Source: an uncultured Mycoplasmatota bacterium
Lineage (GTDB): Bacteria; Bacillota_I; Bacilli_A; RF39; UBA660
Length of the DNA: 7,896 bases
Direction: 5' to 3'
NCBI GenBank assembly: GCA_900542735.1
Contig: UQOS01000045.1
Coordinates: forward strand, 1 to 7,896
Shown one piece after another: positions 5,570-7,896 of the stretch (its first letter is position 1; each line of letters begins with the position of its first letter). The translations under genes were made by a program, and so were the position numbers. The notes under the pieces were generated by a model. That model did no database searches. It was not told the DNA's origin and saw nothing but the letters and a program-made list of their open reading frames with translations.

Positions 5570-5945
5570 GAAAAATCCTGTATGGTAAGTGGTTAAGGAA
5601 TAACACTATAAAAAACTACTCGGCTCACCACCGAGGATAGCGCCGTTAGATGGGGAGGTGCTATTTTTAGACAAACTATTAAAGTTAGTTTTTAGTAGTG
5701 GAGTGCCTGTCCTGGTGGAGTTTGCATTAGCTCCTAGGGGTGTGTAGAAAGTTACATGGTAGTATGCTCGATAATACCAGACCTAAACGAGATTGATTTA
5801 CATAGTGGTTGGAAGCCACGGGATAAATGCGACACGGATACCTCAATGGCTCCAAGCCATAATATCATGCTTGCTTATCCCCTTTGCAATTAGTATTTTA
5901 TATCATATTAGTTGCAAGGGGGGGAGCGAGCCGTTTCCTAACTCA
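5570..5945 (+). ncRNA. Large structured RNA of unknown class, full copy B
   Basis: About 375 bases with far higher G+C than the flanks. Helices seen in order: CTCGG/CCGAG (5619-5635); ATAGCGCC/GGTGCTAT (5637-5664); AAACTA/TAGTTT (5673-5691); GGAGTT/AGCTCC (5717-5734); TGGTA/TACCA (5757-5779), whose loop CTCG (5767-5770) can pair with CGAG (5788-5791) as a pseudoknot; GTGGT/GCCAC (5805-5819); GATA-ATGGCT/AGCCAT-TATC (5837-5866); and a long CCCC...GGGG hairpin (5879-5924). CGGCTC (5621-5626) can pair with GAGCCG (5928-5933), joining the two ends. Loop TTGGA (5810-5813 region) can pair with TCCAA (5851-5855 region). I see no group I or group II intron core, RNase P or tmRNA signature. The ends are approximate and no clear promoter was found. 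Confidence 0.6.
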
Positions 5946-6297
5946 CCTTAGCCATAAATGATGTTAACTTAAAAGTAAAGCATAAATTAAAAAAAATAAT
6001 TTGTGAGCGATGGGGAGATAAGATTATTAGTAAAAATAAAAAACAAAAGTATTATGCTATTAAAGAAGGTAAAGGTGTTAAAAATAAAATAGTTAGGACT
6101 TGGAGTGAGTGTAAGGAACTTGTATTAGGTTATCCTAGTATATATAAGTCTTTTTATACAGAAGAAGATCTTCAACAAAAACAATAAATTTTAGAATTCC
6201 TAATGATGTTTATAATGATTTTATTAAGAAGGTAGATGAAACTGGATTGGATATAGATAAAATATTATTAGAAATGATTAAAGAATGGATTGAGTAG
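5823..6297 (+). repeat. Duplicated module, copy B
   Basis: Direct repeat of 1-569. The RNA part is nearly identical, including the GAGCGAGCCGTTTCCTAA block, the spacer is diverged, and the coding part has lost its start codon and about 94 bp. The RNA continues further upstream here than the window allows to be seen for copy A. Confidence 0.9.
6026..6297 (+). pseudogene. Decayed copy of the hybrid-binding/RHH gene
   Basis: Aligned with 204-569, the ATG has become ATT, although the upstream GAGCGATGGGG is kept. The reading frame KYYAIKEGKGVKNKIVRTW and on through YPSIYKSF is intact, then a deletion of about 94 bp joins ACAGAAGAAGA to the later AGATCTTCAAC. The short repeat AAGAAGA present at both ends in copy A explains it as a slippage or micro-homology event. 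The frame shifts and stops at TAA a few codons later. Downstream, the RHH part (FRIPND...KILLEMIKEWIE) is still recognisable in the original frame to the TAG at 6295. No alternative in-frame start could rescue the RHH half. Confidence 0.88.
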
Positions 6298-6331
6298 TAA
6301 TAGTTAAATTAAAGATGGTTAGATAATATTT

Positions 6332-6353
6332 TAGGGCATATGCCCTTTTTTTT
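6332..6353 (+). terminator. GGGCATATGCCC palindrome followed by eight T residues
   Basis: AGGGC/GCCCT makes a short 5-bp stem with an ATAT loop and a T8 run, so it can work as a compact terminator for the RNA/pseudogene transcript. The same 12-bp palindrome occurs at 6646 and 6956, which also suggests a protein-binding site, possibly an operator for the gene at 6442. Confidence 0.55.
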
Positions 6354-6380
6354 ATTTCTTTAAAGGAGAATAAATATATA

Positions 6381-6440
6381 GTGAAGAAAATAATAGTGTA
6401 TAGAAAGTTGTATTATTGTAGTATTACAAATGGGGGGTAA
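6381..6440 (+). CDS. Possible 19-residue leader peptide coupled to the next gene
   Basis: AAAGGAG at 6362-6368 is 12 bases before a GTG. The frame reads MKKIIVYRKLYYCSITNGG and its TAA (6438-6440) lies inside the GGGGGGTAAGATG that starts the HTH-RHH gene. Its final two glycine codons are the ribosome binding site of that gene. This arrangement would allow translational coupling. The spacing is long and the peptide short, so it may be coincidence. Confidence 0.3.
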   Translation: MKKIIVYRKLYYCSITNGG

Positions 6441-6441
6441 G

Positions 6442-6948
6442 ATGGAGGTACAAGATCTATTAGAATATGTTAATTCTGAATTAGCAAATGGTAGTAATTT
6501 AACTAAATTTGCTAAAGGTTTAGGTAAAAATGAAAGCACAATAAGAAAAAAATTAAATAAGGCAGGGTACAAAAGAGTTGGGAATAAATTCGTACTAAAT
6601 GTAGATACTACAAGAAGTACTACTAGATATGAAGAAAATAAATTAGGGCATATGCCCCATAATAACATATATAGTATGAAAGCTGATATAAGCAAAATAG
6701 AAGCTAATATTGATATAGAAAAGTTAAGATTGCTGGTAGAAAATATTGATAATTTATTACGGTTAATTCCGAATACTACAAGTAGTATTACAAGTATTTC
6801 AATTAATACAGAAAAAACTAAAGTAACGTCATTAAGAATTAATGAAGATATATATAATTTAATAAAAGAAAGAGCTGTGAGAGATAAATGTAGTATAAGT
6901 GATATAGTTAATAAAAGTTTGATGGATTATTTAAATAATTATCTGTAA
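6442..6948 (+). CDS. HTH and ribbon-helix-helix DNA-binding protein, likely autoregulator
   Basis: A 168-residue protein from the ATG at 6442. I prefer it to the ATG at 6430 because GGGGGG at 6432-6437 then serves as ribosome binding site. Residues about 18-52 (SNLTKFAKGLGKNESTIRKKLNKAGYKRVGNKFVL) form a helix-turn-helix of the resolvase/MerR-like kind with a basic tail, written here only as positions and key residues N30, S32, T33, R35, K36. Residues 53-128 are a polar linker with a short amphipathic helix (IEKLRLLVENIDNLL). Residues 129-168 (TSLRINEDIYNLI... ISDIVNKSLMDYL) are a CopG/Arc-type RHH, related in style to the end of the protein at 204-569. Copies of GGGCATATGCCC lie before, inside and after the gene, consistent with self-regulation. 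On a plasmid it could control copy number or partition; that is inference. Confidence 0.75.
   Translation: MEVQDLLEYVNSELANGSNLTKFAKGLGKNESTIRKKLNKAGYKRVGNKFVLNVDTTRSTTRYEENKLGHMPHNNIYSMKADISKIEANIDIEKLRLLVENIDNLLRLIPNTTSSITSISINTEKTKVTSLRINEDIYNLIKERAVRDKCSISDIVNKSLMDYLNNYL
6646..6657. promoter_or_regulatory. GGGCATATGCCC palindrome inside the HTH-RHH gene
   Basis: Exact copy of the palindromes at 6334-6345 and 6956-6967. It encodes GHMP in the linker of the protein, where sequence constraint should be low. TTAGGGCATATGCCC is shared by all three sites. Confidence 0.45.
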
Positions 6949-6952
6949 TTAA

Positions 6953-6970
6953 TTAGGGCATATGCCCTAA
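6953..6970. promoter_or_regulatory. 18-bp perfect palindrome between the regulator and antitoxin-like genes
   Basis: TTAGGGCATATGCCCTAA starts 5 bases after the regulator's stop codon and ends 22 bases before the next start. There is no T run, so it is more likely a binding site or mRNA hairpin than a terminator. Confidence 0.5.
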
Positions 6971-6992
6971 AAGTAATTTAAAGGGTGAGAAT

Positions 6993-7166
6993 GTGAATAG
7001 GAATAATGAGTCATTTGAAAAAGATTTTAAAGCTGCTTCAGGTAATATGATCCATGAGGGTATGAAGTGTAATGATGAAGAAAAGGAATTAATAAGATTA
7101 AAGTATTTAGGTAAAATTACTGAAGAAGAATTTATAAAGAGAGTTTTAGATTTAGCAATGAAATAA
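6993..7166 (+). CDS. VbhA-like antitoxin of the Fic inhibitor type, orphan
   Basis: A 57-residue protein starting at GTG 6993, with AAAGGGTGAG just upstream; an ATG at 6991 is followed at once by a stop. The pattern AASGNMIHEGMK, then NDEEKELIRLKYLGKITEEEF, then IKRVLDLAMK matches the antitoxin VbhA layout: an inhibitory helix, an acidic turn, and a (Y/G)xGxI(T/S)xEE helix pair. In class I Fic antitoxins the inhibitory motif is (S/T)xxxE(G/N); here E22-G23 is present but the fourth residue before it is N18, with S16 two residues earlier. No Fic toxin (HPFxxGNGR motif) is encoded in the window, so it is an orphan, or its partner is elsewhere. It follows the HTH-RHH gene by 44 bp and is probably in the same operon. 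Confidence 0.65.
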   Translation: MNRNNESFEKDFKAASGNMIHEGMKCNDEEKELIRLKYLGKITEEEFIKRVLDLAMK

Positions 7167-7178
7167 CTATTAAAGAGA

Positions 7179-7217
7179 TTTATTTATTTTTATTTACTTT
7201 CAATAAAAATAAATAAA
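7179..7217. terminator. All-A/T 16-bp stem-loop after the antitoxin-like gene
   Basis: TTTATTTATTTTTATT (7179-7194) is exactly complementary to 7202-7217, with a TACTTTC loop. It begins 13 bases after the stop codon. With no G-C pair and A rather than T residues following, it is a weak + strand terminator but could work from the other side. Confidence 0.4.
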
Positions 7218-7249
7218 AAACTAGGTTTTATTTAAAATTCATAAAAAAT

Positions 7250-7299
7250 AATATAATAATATATAGTACAATATTATATATTATTATATTGTTTTTTTT
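7250..7299 (+). terminator. A/T-rich 16-bp stem-loop with T8 run
   Basis: AATATAATAATATATA (7250-7265) pairs exactly with 7275-7290 around a 9-base loop and is followed by G and eight T residues. It is the likeliest end of the HTH-RHH/antitoxin transcript. Confidence 0.65.
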
Positions 7300-7449
7300 A
7301 TTAGGGTAGTATCCAAAGAATGAGGATTTTACACCTTTAAGAGTAGTTTCTAGGATTATATCTAATTTTAAAAATTATCAAATTAACATTAGAATTATGT
7401 TTACAAATTGAGATTAAAAATACTTTTTATATTTTAGGGGGATTATTTT
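7300..7449. other. Short spacer without recognisable features
   Basis: A+T-rich, no open frame with a ribosome binding site and no strong repeat. Confidence 0.4.
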
Positions 7450-7474
7450 ATGGAGCATTAGCTCCATTTTTTTT
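7450..7474 (+). terminator. Strong Rho-independent terminator
   Basis: ATGGAGC, loop ATTA, GCTCCAT, then seven to eight T residues. No gene is seen directly upstream, so it either backs up the terminator at 7250 or ends an unrecognised small RNA from the spacer before it. Confidence 0.9.
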
Positions 7475-7536
7475 ATAAAAAATAAAGAAACTTGAAGAAA
7501 AGAAACAAGATTATTGATAAAAAAATAATGTCGTGG

Positions 7537-7590
7537 TATGGGAGTTTATATGGCGCTTATATGGCGTTAATATGTCGTGATATGGGAGAT
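7537..7590. repeat. Five TATGG-type repeats spaced 10-12 bp
   Basis: TATG words start at 7537, 7549, 7560, 7571 and 7581: TATGGGAGTTTA, TATGGCGCTTA, TATGGCGTTAA, TATGTCGTGA, TATGGGAGAT. The outer units share CGTG(G/A)TATGGGAG. The spacing equals about one helical turn, so all boxes face the same side of the DNA, as expected for cooperative protein binding. Confidence 0.6.
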
Positions 7591-7601
7591 TTGGAAAAGG
7601 T

Positions 7602-7643
7602 TTTGATATCATGGAAACACTAGGCTTTGCCTAGTCTATCAAA
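7602..7643. repeat. Compound stem-loop ACTAGGC/GCCTAGT inside TTTGATA/TATCAAA
   Basis: Inner stem 7619-7625/7629-7635 has a TTT loop. Outer stem TTTGATA (7602-7608) and TATCAAA (7637-7643) encloses it with 10 unpaired bases on the left and one on the right. There is no T run after it. It directly follows the phased repeats. Confidence 0.55.
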
Positions 7644-7672
7644 GATTTTGATTGCAGTTTCTCTTTATGCTC

Positions 7673-7718
7673 TTATAAAATATCTACAGGTATAATTTCC
7701 AGTTAAGATATTTTATAA
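7673..7718. repeat. 13-bp perfect inverted repeat with 20-base loop
   Basis: TTATAAAATATCT (7673-7685) and AGATATTTTATAA (7706-7718) are exact complements. The loop contains GG...CC that could add a small inner stem. No T run follows, so a terminator is unlikely. Confidence 0.55.
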
Positions 7719-7735
7719 TTCATATTTAGATTTTG

Positions 7736-7758
7736 ATTAAACTTTTTAAAAGTTTAAT
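7736..7758. repeat. 23-bp palindrome with 11-bp arms
   Basis: ATTAAACTTTT and AAAAGTTTAAT flank a single central T. As the arms leave no loop, a duplex binding site or a cruciform with a strained tip is more likely than an RNA hairpin. Confidence 0.55.
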
Positions 7759-7790
7759 AGAATGTTATTTATAAAAATGATATACTTATA

Positions 7791-7890
7791 TAAGTTTTAG
7801 TTTGCAAATTTTCCATAGAAGATTTGCTCCTTAAAGGACATCTTTAAAGGTGTCCTTTTATGATATAATGATTAAGTAAACTAAAACTTA
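7791..7890 (+). ncRNA. Three-way-junction structure (RNA or single-stranded DNA)
   Basis: Outer stem: TAAGTTTTAGTTT (7791-7803) pairs exactly with AAACTAAAACTTA (7878-7890), 13 bp. Inside, a 10-bp hairpin with one G-U and a CATA tetraloop begins right next to the outer stem (7804-7827), and an 11-bp hairpin AAAGGACATCT/AGGTGTCCTTT with one G-U and a TTAA tetraloop follows (7833-7858). Both wobbles are G-U in + strand sense and would be A-C mismatches on the other strand, which favours a + strand RNA (or + strand ssDNA). A TATAAT at 7864-7869 lies in the single-stranded part. The second hairpin plus TTTT could act as a terminator. It could be a small regulatory RNA or a single-strand origin. 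Confidence 0.5.
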
Positions 7891-7896
7891 AATACA

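Noticed and set aside
5570..5945. Group I or group II intron, RNase P RNA or tmRNA
   Set aside because: I looked for the group I P7/S-type core, a group II domain V, the RNase P conserved blocks and a tRNA-like tmRNA end and did not find them. A covariance-model scan would be decisive.
6360..6695. Minus-strand 111-residue frame opposite the HTH-RHH gene
   Set aside because: Hydrophobic shadow of a clear DNA-binding protein gene; no start signal.
1..7896. Complete circular plasmid
   Set aside because: The two window ends do not overlap, and the left edge falls inside the RNA whose 5' part is not found at the right edge. A truncated copy at exactly the cut point is possible but cannot be judged here.

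Overview
The window is strongly A+T-rich, with A/T-ending codons, purine-rich AGGAG or GGGGGG ribosome binding sites and hairpin-plus-T-run terminators. This points to a low-GC Firmicute, most likely a Clostridium. The content is that of a small accessory replicon (plasmid or plasmid-like element): one replication-initiator-like gene, short DNA-binding proteins, an orphan antitoxin-like gene and an unusually large share of non-coding DNA full of direct and inverted repeats. No relaxase, integrase, transposase, resistance or metabolic gene is visible. All supported genes lie on the + strand. I cannot tell whether this is a whole circular plasmid, a contig or a slice of something larger.

Layout. 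Positions 1-1262 hold the 3' part of a structured RNA, then a gene for an RNase H1-type hybrid-binding domain fused to a ribbon-helix-helix (RHH), a small two-helix membrane protein and a short coiled-coil protein, ending at a terminator. At 1328-1715 a 41-residue gene sits between palindromes and a terminator with an alternative fold. From 1716 to about 3870 I see no convincing gene. This stretch holds degenerate repeats, CCCGACC/TCCGACTA repeats, five tandem 30-bp repeats followed by a terminator and related iteron-like motifs (a candidate origin), large inverted repeats, a short oriT-like sequence and a long-armed terminator-like hairpin in front of the initiator gene (3906-5189). Positions 5344-5548 hold twin RNA hairpins with the same CUAGGAA loop and a terminator. 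From about 5570 to 5945 there is a large structured RNA, the complete version of the one cut by the left edge, followed by a decayed copy of the hybrid-binding gene. At 6332-7166 an HTH-RHH regulator and a VbhA-like antitoxin are framed by copies of the palindrome GGGCATATGCCC. The right end (7530-7896) is non-coding and contains helically phased repeats, stem-loops and a three-way-junction structure.

How it may fit together (inference). The initiator at 3906 would act on the repeats at 2790-3150 to start replication. The HTH-RHH protein probably regulates its own operon through the palindromes. The most intriguing part is the duplicated module of a large structured RNA next to a protein carrying an RNA/DNA-hybrid-binding domain. 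In the second copy the protein gene is broken, but the RNA keeps its helices, including one base change that preserves pairing. That suggests the RNA has a role of its own. I do not recognise its class.
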